Part shown: piece by piece, positions 14,101 through 20,457 of the stretch
Position numbering within the stretch: the first letter of the stretch is position 1
Layout of the letters: each line of letters begins with the position of its first letter
DNA from: a virus
IMG/VR virus record: IMGVR_UViG_3300034374_007268
Coordinates: 1 to 20,457 of that record
DNA: 20,457 nucleotides
Reading direction: 5' to 3' (one strand)
Program-made: the position numbers and the translations under genes
The notes under the pieces: model-generated
Database searches by the model: none
Seen by the model: only the letters and a program-made list of their open reading frames with translations
What the model was told of the DNA's origin: nothing

Positions 14101-14315
14101 GTGGCGCAGCAAAAGCAGCTATGGGTGAAAACTTCGGTTCGTTCCTTGGCACCAACCTCATTGGTGTCAATCGATCGCTTGCCGTAGGTAGCAGCTCCGC
14201 CAGTACTCCTGGCTCTGATGACGGTAGCCTAAAAGTCATGGGTGCCGTATCAGGCAACAACCTCGTAATCATGAACCAGCGCGGCAAACGCGCATTCGAT
14301 CGTACTTTTGGGTAA
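11154..14315 (+). CDS. Tape measure protein
   Basis: This is the longest gene here (1,053 residues). The N-terminal part has TP901-type tape measure core features: FNEIESQLRAIGG (68-80), ARELGRTTKFTSTEV (91-105), LRKLGFDAERVTGAM, and KVGTVASQSGL-like and LANSGQKAERAGTRLKTTL blocks up to about residue 235. Two hydrophobic stretches (about 358-385 and 387-402) and one near the end (about 951-973) may span the host membrane when the protein is ejected. Long charged helical segments, including an Arg/Glu-rich coiled-coil-like run near 455-560, fill the middle. No lysozyme or peptidase motif is seen. Using the common rule of about 0.15 nm per residue, the tail would be about 150-160 nm long. Base composition changes in the middle of the gene. 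Confidence 0.95.
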   Translation: MPSITGASRLAAIMTLDLRPFLKNTEIAKTKLYQFQQQAQAIGSGTLRTIALGFGLVGLAAIDVAKDFNEIESQLRAIGGRDNIDKVIDQARELGRTTKFTSTEVVTLGLELRKLGFDAERVTGAMTVATKLSQLFGGELSKVGVTIAEVQRQFKGANGELRSFEDIGDIFAVAFKESALDITNLGGALKNVGTVASQSGLTLEKTVALLGGLANSGQKAERAGTRLKTTLIRLGREFGFTEDQTRLLQSGTLDIAQIFDLLKNRAGLAGAVISQNSKEIAILEERLLDAKGALDAMSQGLEGELFISVAKVKAGLEDMAITLGDALAPYVESLSESVSDFAKYFDGLSLSTKDSIAQLTILSVLLPVLTAAFAGLIAASLALWANPGIAAIALLATVFLDLQIKAAAYRKEQEQLNKAFSQYYDLMVGVNENGDTIFDPRLLAESSTQALEQVLKNTETAIEAARKRVERAEEQRQRAINRAIASGQAAAAASPLLADDTAATKRTRKELISLYGQQSDLLDILEKREDRLLDLADERLEVARRYSESLGLNNELTLKFQETWYKTGSTIAEALGKFGFAVDDLEVVREKIEQINDLSFLDILADGFPTDLVDGILDKGSLEDQKKLVEAIVKELEKIGLEAVGEDAVDFAKLWEEASRSYEATLKKLAARIELKGIVDARKEAIGLAESMKELGLSTEDAYLKSKLTAYTSELEGLLGMGYSETGKTVVDLTKKIEDLNKEIGALSAKNALEQALGAPEDVELYAQNLGIFTKSLAGLASLETARLKSDLDAIYANFNDPNGTKTVEDLEKAIKKWLQALDAQEFLEEKEKIDDALKDLVPKFKSLNESIRLGDLNQEDAANERINILREEIDLLEQRKILTGEESKRLKAARVELQQNLAIAKDFENAAGITSFFQTQISFLGDAFLAAAQNGEDFFTVLKKSFLDTFYALVAKLITLIALYGILAVISMGSTVGAGGIGGAAKAAMGENFGSFLGTNLIGVNRSLAVGSSSASTPGSDDGSLKVMGAVSGNNLVIMNQRGKRAFDRTFG

Positions 14316-17287
14316 TGGCTATCACCAAGAACTTTGAGACGGTATACACGGCCCCAAAAGGGGAAAAGTACACGGTGGTTATCGGCACTCTTAGCGGCGA
14401 TGTTCCGGTTGGCGCTTCCTTCAACAAGGAGTTGGAGATGATGGCCCCTGGCCTTACGATATCGTACAACGCCGACCCCAACACATCGTTTAAGCCCATC
14501 ATGGCTTCAAACCTGTCTGCGTCGTTTAAGATGACGCACGATCAGTACATGAAGTGGCGAGCTCTCATGGAGCAGCCAGAGGGCGATGTCTTTGTTGTGG
14601 TGTACAAGGGCGATATCCAGGACTCCGACTATGTCTTTTGGTACGGGCATATGCTTCCCGAAAGCTGCGTCATCGACATCCAGGAATGCCTTATTTCGGT
14701 TCAATTTATTGATGGGCTAGCCTCACTAGCCTATGTGGACTGGAAACAGAACGACGGTACGCCATATGATGATTGCAACCTGCAGGTTGTGATGGGCAAT
14801 ATCTTGAAAAAGATTCCCGGGTGGATGGCTTTCTACAACCTGCACGCCAGCAATGGAAAGCTCAAGGCGGCCATCAAAGAGGTCGGCCTGCCTAGACCGT
14901 CTATCAACGTCAGTGTGACCGACGTACCATTCGAAGGTCAGAACATGCTGCAGATGACGTGGATACAGCAGAGGACCTTTGTCAAGAGAAAGAAGCGCAC
15001 TGAGAAGTGGCGTCAGTTGCCATCGGATCCAGAGTTCATCAGCACTTATGACGTGCTTGAGGACGTATGCGCCATGTTTGGCTGCAACTTCTTCCTCTCT
15101 AGGGGCTACTACTGGATGTTCAACCGGCCTGCTGTGCTGCAGTTTGATGCCGACAACTCGGTGGTCAAGATGGCGCTCCACAGAACCACTACCACAAGCC
15201 CCGATCTTTTTGCATCCGGAAATGCTGCGTCTACCATTTCAGATCTTCTTAGAGACGTCGACGACACTCACGACTTCATCGCTGGAGCCACTGAGACACG
15301 GAGCATACCGATCTCGGGAGTCTATATGGAACACGAGGAGGCGGGCAGCGACTTGATCATTGCAGAAGGCGTCTCCAGCCTGGGTTACGACCCTGACTTG
15401 GCATCGTCTCTTGGCGCCAACTTCTTTACGTCTGGATCGCCTGTCAATTATTCTAACGCGTCTTACTACATAGAGTCACTGCACTATGTTTTGTGGCGTT
15501 GGTTTCGAAGCACGGATGCGGAGTGGGACGCCAACCAGTTGCCAGGGTATAACCTCAACGGCGCCGCTAGAACGTATTACGGAACGGGCAGCAACCTTGT
15601 GGAATGGAAGCACCCGCTGGCTTACTGTGGTTATCCAGAAAGGAAGCGTTATGCGCTAGCCCTGCCTGGCGGCAACGAGTTTCGAATCAAGTTTTCTGGC
15701 AACCTCGTAGCTCGATCAGACAACCCTTCCGGCAAGGACTTCTGGGTTGGAGCCGTAGCAGTCTTAAAGCTGCGCCTTCAGGTTGCTCATACCGACGGCA
15801 CTAACTACAGGCTCAAGAGGTGGGTTAAAACTCATTGGTGGGATACGGAGACACAGTCTGCCGACGGGATTCGTATCAACGGTATCACTAGCGTGTACTT
15901 GAACAGTGACGTCTATTACTACCGTAAGTACTACGATGAGCTCGAGTGGGTTGATGAGAATGACGCGGACTATGCTGATGCTTTTTATGAGATCATCATC
16001 CCGCATGGTGACAACAACAGGATAGAGTCTTACTATGGGTCTGACACCGAGGCTCTCGATGTCGAGTACGCCAATCAGACCGTGTACACGCCATTCCACG
16101 TTGAGGTCAGCGGCGATAATACAGGCGACGGCGTCATCTTTGACAAGAAGGTAGATGACGAGCGAGGCAAGTACTGGTTCGTTGAAGACCTGTCTTTCAC
16201 TTTGCCTGAGGTAGCTGGAGAATTTGACTTCCTCGATAGCGACTGGATCCTTGAGATGTACCTGGCCGATCAAGGGCCACGACCTAACGTAGACCCCACC
16301 ACACTACCTCTTTGGTATGAAAACGCTCCTGGTGGAACCGATCCAGCAGACATGTGGACTGACAACAACTGTCCAACTAACAATCCCAGCTACAGGAGCT
16401 CTTCCTCTGAGGGGACCTTTGAGATTGGATACACGGACGGCGTGATCGACACTAATGTTGGTTGGGGGCCTGGCGATTTTGACACCTCGGATGAAAAATA
16501 CCTATATCCCAAGGAGTTCATGATGAAAAACTGGGCGGTATACCTTGGTGACGGGTCGGCTGAAAGTAATGTCTTGACATCTGTCAATGGGGGTCCTGGG
16601 TTTGAGGAGATGGGTATGACGTCCTCACGTCTAGGCTCTCGATCCACGTACAACCATTCGTATACTCACGGTGCCCTAAAGACCAAGTATTGGTTTGAAG
16701 GATCTCTTCTGCCCGACACCAACTGGACGTCAGTGACATCATACCCTAAAACACAGATCTATTGGGTTCCTTACAAAAACGATGAAGCAGGCGGTGCTGG
16801 CTTGACTGACGCATACAATAGCCTGCACGGCTTGGTGTGTTCAGAATACATGAGCTTTTTTGCAAGCAGCAATATGATGGTGACTGGATCTATTATAGCT
16901 AGAGTGCCTGGAAATGACTCCTATTTTGGCCCATACCAGACGATTCAAACCAACAAGCTTGACGGTATCTCAACGCTGAAACTCGTGCCGTTATCACTGT
17001 CGTGGAATATGGTATCTGGGACTCAATTTACCGCTATGGCCATCCCGAGCGGTCGGTATGCCGCTGTCGAAGAGTATGTCGAGAGCAACAACAAGGGTCC
17101 TGGCGGTGGCCGCAAGCCTGGCGCCCTGCCTACAGGCAAGGTTATGGCTAGCGTCAGTCAGATCCGCCAAAACCGCAACGTGGGACAGCAAAACACGGGT
17201 AACATCACCGTCATCGACGGCAAGTTCACTGACCTTAACACCGCGAAGGACGACCTCGAAGCACAATCCTTTTTCCTCGAACGATAA
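14315..17287 (+). CDS. Large tail-tip/baseplate hub protein of Bacteroidota-phage type
   Basis: This 990-residue protein follows the tape measure, where distal tail and hub proteins are encoded. Its N-terminus (about 1-145) has a layout I know from tail proteins of Bacteroidota phages: a strand-rich start (EKYTVVIGTL), APGLTISYNADPNTSFKPIM (44-63), then EGDVFVVVYKG, YVFWYGHMLPESCVIDIQE, and VQFIDGLASLAYVDW (129-143). The rest is beta-rich and aromatic, with many Tyr and Trp, consistent with a receptor-facing tip. The end (about 895-990) has a Gly/Pro-rich linker (NKGPGGGRKPGALP) and a small terminal domain. No separate Dit and Tal genes are found, so this protein may combine both jobs. Start and stop both overlap neighbours as TAATG. 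Confidence 0.72.
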   Translation: MAITKNFETVYTAPKGEKYTVVIGTLSGDVPVGASFNKELEMMAPGLTISYNADPNTSFKPIMASNLSASFKMTHDQYMKWRALMEQPEGDVFVVVYKGDIQDSDYVFWYGHMLPESCVIDIQECLISVQFIDGLASLAYVDWKQNDGTPYDDCNLQVVMGNILKKIPGWMAFYNLHASNGKLKAAIKEVGLPRPSINVSVTDVPFEGQNMLQMTWIQQRTFVKRKKRTEKWRQLPSDPEFISTYDVLEDVCAMFGCNFFLSRGYYWMFNRPAVLQFDADNSVVKMALHRTTTTSPDLFASGNAASTISDLLRDVDDTHDFIAGATETRSIPISGVYMEHEEAGSDLIIAEGVSSLGYDPDLASSLGANFFTSGSPVNYSNASYYIESLHYVLWRWFRSTDAEWDANQLPGYNLNGAARTYYGTGSNLVEWKHPLAYCGYPERKRYALALPGGNEFRIKFSGNLVARSDNPSGKDFWVGAVAVLKLRLQVAHTDGTNYRLKRWVKTHWWDTETQSADGIRINGITSVYLNSDVYYYRKYYDELEWVDENDADYADAFYEIIIPHGDNNRIESYYGSDTEALDVEYANQTVYTPFHVEVSGDNTGDGVIFDKKVDDERGKYWFVEDLSFTLPEVAGEFDFLDSDWILEMYLADQGPRPNVDPTTLPLWYENAPGGTDPADMWTDNNCPTNNPSYRSSSSEGTFEIGYTDGVIDTNVGWGPGDFDTSDEKYLYPKEFMMKNWAVYLGDGSAESNVLTSVNGGPGFEEMGMTSSRLGSRSTYNHSYTHGALKTKYWFEGSLLPDTNWTSVTSYPKTQIYWVPYKNDEAGGAGLTDAYNSLHGLVCSEYMSFFASSNMMVTGSIIARVPGNDSYFGPYQTIQTNKLDGISTLKLVPLSLSWNMVSGTQFTAMAIPSGRYAAVEEYVESNNKGPGGGRKPGALPTGKVMASVSQIRQNRNVGQQNTGNITVIDGKFTDLNTAKDDLEAQSFFLER

Positions 17288-18726
17288 TGGCAAACAACTT
17301 TAAGAGCAAGGAAGTCACCTACACCACTAGTGGAACACAGTCACTACTAACCTGTAGCGTCACTAGTATTATCGTCTCATCGATCACGTTTCAGGTTGAG
17401 GATGGTGACACCGCCAGTGCTTCGGATCTTTTGTTCTCAAAAGATGGCGGCACTACACGTAGCATCAAGAAGATTAAAACGCTGAGTGGTGGTTCTGCGG
17501 TAGAATTTCTCGACCGTAGCTTTGTCATGAATGACAACGACCAGCTTCAGCTTAGCGTTACAAGCCTGTCGGGAACTGCCGTTGCAACTATCCACTACCT
17601 AGAGAAGACGGCTTCGGCGGCATCTGGAAACCTTGGCGACCTAGACAACGTCTCTGCCGCTACGCCAAGCGACAATTACGTTCTGGCCTGGGACGCAGCC
17701 ACTAGTCAGTGGGCCCCTCAGTCCATTGAAAGCTCTGACATAACGGGCGCAAGCACGACAGCAGACCTGCCGCAACAAAGCACTGGATCCGAGCCTTTCA
17801 ATAGGTACATGAAGGGGTTCAATGCTTTAGATCAGTTGACGAATGCTGCTGCTGAAACTGCGGCAGAGGCTTTATATGGATCGCCAGCGTCAATAAAATT
17901 CGTGGCGGAGAATACAGATCTCAGCACGATCAAGCCTATGAAGGTGACTTTTCAAGACATCATCCAGGCTATCATTGAGGTGGGGGCTAACGACCTTGCA
18001 GCCGATCCATCTAACGACTACGACATCAATACCTTTACAGGCAGCGGAGGTGTGGGTGACTTGAATGGTGATGGCGTTGTTAGTGTGGCCGACTTGCTGG
18101 AGTTTCTGATCACGTTCGGTCAAGCTTGGGGTTCTTCTTCAAGTAACCTATTCAATCCTTCTACGATTGAGTTTACAGACTCTGACGCGCATCAGATTGG
18201 AACAAACATAACGACCATTACGTTTTCATCGGGCGATGTTACTGTAGTCGATGCTGGAACTCAGACCATCACAGTAGACAACACCAATGACTTGGTGGAG
18301 ATAACTAGCCTCAACAGCACCCTAGATTTAACTCTGGTGCCTTCTAAAGAAATTACCTTCTCTTCGTATGCTAACTCAGCAGCGTATGTCTCGACAACAC
18401 AAGCAAATCAAACCATAGTACTGTGGGCATATATCCGCCTTTATGATTCGTCATCAGTACAGCTAGGTACTACAGCGCAGATATTCCTCGGTAATAAAAC
18501 GTTTGCTCAAGCGCAAGCGGGGCAGGTTTGGGAAACATTCAACCCTGTAACGGTAATAAACAGCACCATACTATCTGGTACTGGACATACCAGCGGATGG
18601 AACAACTCAAACGTAGACAAGTACGATATCAGATTGGCCGCCCAAACCAACGGGGGTGGGGCGACAATTCAACTCGACAATGTAAGGGTGAAGATGACAT
18701 CTGGACAGTACACTCCTGAAATCTAA
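17287..18726 (+). CDS. Tail fibre/adhesin with dockerin-like calcium loop
   Basis: This 479-residue protein is modular. Residues 1 to about 107 look like a small beta-sandwich domain (YTTSGTQSLLTC, LLFSKDGGT, SAVEFLDRSFVMNDNDQLQL, VATIHYLEK). Next is a common fibre motif, NLGDLDNVSAATPSDNYVLA, then WDAATSQWAPQ. Residues 258-269 (DLNGDGVVSVAD) match the calcium-binding loop of type I dockerins, followed by LLEFLITFGQ. Only one clear loop is present; real dockerins usually have two. The C-terminal part (about 335-479) is Thr/Ser/Val-rich and beta-rich (TIVLWAYIRLYDSSSVQLG, TIQLDNVRVKM), like a carbohydrate-binding or adhesion domain. It probably sits on the tail tip and helps bind the cell surface. 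It overlaps the previous stop (TAATG). Confidence 0.78.
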   Translation: MANNFKSKEVTYTTSGTQSLLTCSVTSIIVSSITFQVEDGDTASASDLLFSKDGGTTRSIKKIKTLSGGSAVEFLDRSFVMNDNDQLQLSVTSLSGTAVATIHYLEKTASAASGNLGDLDNVSAATPSDNYVLAWDAATSQWAPQSIESSDITGASTTADLPQQSTGSEPFNRYMKGFNALDQLTNAAAETAAEALYGSPASIKFVAENTDLSTIKPMKVTFQDIIQAIIEVGANDLAADPSNDYDINTFTGSGGVGDLNGDGVVSVADLLEFLITFGQAWGSSSSNLFNPSTIEFTDSDAHQIGTNITTITFSSGDVTVVDAGTQTITVDNTNDLVEITSLNSTLDLTLVPSKEITFSSYANSAAYVSTTQANQTIVLWAYIRLYDSSSVQLGTTAQIFLGNKTFAQAQAGQVWETFNPVTVINSTILSGTGHTSGWNNSNVDKYDIRLAAQTNGGGATIQLDNVRVKMTSGQYTPEI

Positions 18727-18729
18727 GAC

Positions 18730-19740
18730 ATGTCAGAAATAAAAATTCTATCTAAACAAAACGGAGTAGGAATTGTCCTTTCTAACGGCACCGTATTCCT
18801 CGGTGATCCCGACGCGGATTTCGTAGCCGAGGCCGGTGCTCTCACGACACAAGTCAGAATCAAACGAGACATCGACACGTTCTACATCGTTAAGGATGTA
18901 GCCTACACCGACATCAAGGACTCTGCCGGGGCACAGATTGGAACTTCACGGGACAACTGCGTCAGCGTTCTGAATAGCGACTACTTCAACCGCACGTCGA
19001 AGATCCAAGAGTTGGACAACGTAGACTTCCAGAATACGATTGCGGCAGGTCAGGTTCTCAAGTTTGTGGATATTGGGGGTGGCATTTTAAGGATCAGTAA
19101 CGAAGACGAGTCGCAGGTGTCCATCGGTGCTACGGCTACGGACGTTCTCAAGATGACGGCTGGACAAAGCTTGGGTGCGTTTGACGCGGGGGCTGACAAA
19201 CTCGTCTTTTGGGATGACTCCGATAGCAAGCTGACTTACGCCACGATCGGAACAAACCTAACCATGACTGGCACGACTTTAAGCGCGTCAGGCGGCGGCG
19301 GCGGTAGTGCAAACATGTCTCAGTCATTTAGTGCGCCTACTAGCGTTGGTGAGTTTCAAGATGGGGCTCGCCTTGTAACTGGCGCTTACGGTACCGCTCC
19401 TTCTGCTACGGCTGGTACACTGGTAAACTTCGGTAATACCGCACCATCTTTAGTTGGAGCGCAATCGGTTGCTGCGGCAGCAACGGGGATGCTTACAGTG
19501 GTAACAGATGCGGCTTCTGGTGATGAGCTACTTGTAGAAGGTGTCGTCAAGATGTCTTCCAATACAGGTTGGAGCACGGCTAAGAAGGGTGCACCCTTGT
19601 ACATGAGCACCACGGCTGGACAGGTTACCGAGACAGCCCCTTCCACGGCTGGAGAGTTTGTTCGCGTAGTAGGTCACGTAGTAGACTCGTCTAACTCTAC
19701 CATTTATTTCAAACCTGATAACACCTGGCTTGAGCTATGA
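18730..19740 (+). CDS. Tail fibre-like structural protein
   Basis: This 336-residue protein has fibre features. The N-terminal part is strand-rich (IKILSKQNGVGIVLSNGTVFLGDPD, here seen as GIVLSNGTVFLG). The central segment has a repeat-like motif common in fibres: AGADKLVFWDDSDSKLTYA (153-171), then TNLTMTGTTLSA, followed by a run of five glycines (189-193 region GGGGG). The C-terminal part (about 262-336) has KKGAPLYMSTTAGQVTETAP and VRVVGHVVDSSNSTIYFKPD, ending in NTWLEL. I know this layout from virion surface proteins of marine phages. It starts three bases after the previous stop and its own stop overlaps the next start (ATGA). The exact place in the virion is unknown. Confidence 0.78.
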   Translation: MSEIKILSKQNGVGIVLSNGTVFLGDPDADFVAEAGALTTQVRIKRDIDTFYIVKDVAYTDIKDSAGAQIGTSRDNCVSVLNSDYFNRTSKIQELDNVDFQNTIAAGQVLKFVDIGGGILRISNEDESQVSIGATATDVLKMTAGQSLGAFDAGADKLVFWDDSDSKLTYATIGTNLTMTGTTLSASGGGGGSANMSQSFSAPTSVGEFQDGARLVTGAYGTAPSATAGTLVNFGNTAPSLVGAQSVAAAATGMLTVVTDAASGDELLVEGVVKMSSNTGWSTAKKGAPLYMSTTAGQVTETAPSTAGEFVRVVGHVVDSSNSTIYFKPDNTWLEL

Positions 19741-20457
19741 GTAAGATTATTGGAATCGATACAGCAAACATTGATAACATCTCTGGTCTGGGTACTGGAG
19801 GTGGTGGAGGGGGTACGCCTGAGTCCAGCTCTGGCGTACTCTATTTTGAACCAGGGGGGTGGGGTACGAATACCATTGATGCGGACGAGCACTTTGGATC
19901 AACTGCAAGCACCCTGTACAAAGCGCAGATTAGCTCAAGAACAGATATCGTTCAGATCGCTGGAGCTAGATATCACACTTTTTTATTGTCAAGCGCAGGT
20001 GTGGTGTATTCTGCTGGGTACACTAACACTAGCAAAATGGGCAGGACAGTGAGTGGTGATGCTCATGAGTTTGTTCAAGCTCTTACTGGGGTTAGTAAAA
20101 TTGCTGCTCATGACAACGGATGTTGGGCAATCAAGACTAATGGTGAGCTTTGGTGGTGTGGAGATATTCAGAGATATGCTCAGAGTTCAGATACGGGCCA
20201 AGGCACAACCAACGTAAACAACGGGTGGCTTCGATACGGAAGTGATTCTGATTGGATCGACATCGTTTGTTGGCTAGAGTATCCGCAGTATCTGTTAGCC
20301 ATCAAGGGCAGTACAGGCTCAGAATACCTGTACACTGCTGGGTATAACCAATTTGGCAAGACTGGCGTGGGTCTGACTAGCGGAATTAGTTACGGATTCA
20401 CAAGGGTTAAGTCTAATTCAACCACCGACTGGGCAGAAACTATTGCAAAAATCGATG
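19737..20457 (+). CDS. Tail fibre with RCC1-like beta-propeller repeats (cut by window end)
   Basis: The ATG overlaps the previous stop (ATGA, 19737-19740) and the frame stays open to the window end, giving 240 residues of a longer protein. The start MSKIIGIDTANIDNISGLG is a short attachment-like motif found at the N-terminus of several phage fibre proteins. A glycine run (about 21-26) then forms a hinge. From about residue 70 there are RCC1-type repeats: IVQIAGARYHTFLLSSAGVV then YSAGY; VSKIAAHDNGCWAIKTNGEL then WWCGD; and a third with YLLAIKG, then LYTAGYNQFGKTG. Such repeats build a beta-propeller. A receptor-binding role is inferred from its place at the end of the tail module. The C-terminus and the repeat count are not visible. 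Confidence 0.82.
   Translation, partial: MSKIIGIDTANIDNISGLGTGGGGGGTPESSSGVLYFEPGGWGTNTIDADEHFGSTASTLYKAQISSRTDIVQIAGARYHTFLLSSAGVVYSAGYTNTSKMGRTVSGDAHEFVQALTGVSKIAAHDNGCWAIKTNGELWWCGDIQRYAQSSDTGQGTTNVNNGWLRYGSDSDWIDIVCWLEYPQYLLAIKGSTGSEYLYTAGYNQFGKTGVGLTSGISYGFTRVKSNSTTDWAETIAKID

Overview
The window is the packaging, head and tail module of a tailed double-stranded DNA phage (or prophage) with an HK97-type capsid and, most likely, a long non-contractile tail. All credible genes are on the + strand and tightly packed. I see no tRNA, rRNA, CRISPR array, insertion sequence, integrase or lysis gene. The host is inferred to be a Bacteroidota bacterium, probably marine. Three things suggest this. 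None of the eight starts that are not fused to an upstream stop has a Shine-Dalgarno sequence. The large tail protein at 14315 starts with a domain I associate with Bacteroidota phages. A tail fibre carries a dockerin-like loop of a kind common in flavobacterial surface proteins. This is family knowledge and inference, not a database result.

Layout. 1-309 is gene-free and rich in direct and inverted repeats; it is a candidate packaging (cos-like) or control region. 310-3778 encodes an HNH endonuclease, a tail-terminator-like protein with an extra C-terminal domain, and the small and large terminase subunits. 3829-7593 encodes the portal, an unrecognised protein, a small conserved phage protein, and a prohead protease fused to the major capsid protein. 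A strong terminator follows at 7603-7633. 7646-9215 encodes three head-tail connector proteins. 9225-10448 holds two tandem paralogous tail tube proteins, followed by a second strong terminator (10455-10486). 10497-11161 encodes tail assembly chaperones joined by a programmed -1 frameshift at a G GGA AAC heptamer in perfect phase. 11154-14315 is the tape measure, 14315-17287 a large tail-tip protein, and 17287-20457 three fibre or adhesin genes, the last cut by the window end.

How the parts work together. The terminase, probably with the HNH protein, cuts and pumps DNA through the portal into a shell built and matured by the protease-capsid fusion protein. The connectors at 7646-9215 close the head. 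The chaperones load tube subunits around the tape measure, and the tail-tip and fibre proteins find the host.

Most notable: (1) the textbook -1 frameshift site, where the conserved start of the second chaperone domain lies upstream of its first ATG; (2) the tail terminator moved to the terminase cluster and fused to a beta-rich domain; (3) two different tail tube paralogues in tandem; (4) the protease-capsid fusion with an acidic linker and a possible internal start; (5) a dockerin-type calcium loop and an RCC1-like propeller in the fibres; (6) the repeat-rich leader. Nothing here amounts to a wholly new system, but several of these architectures are unusual.
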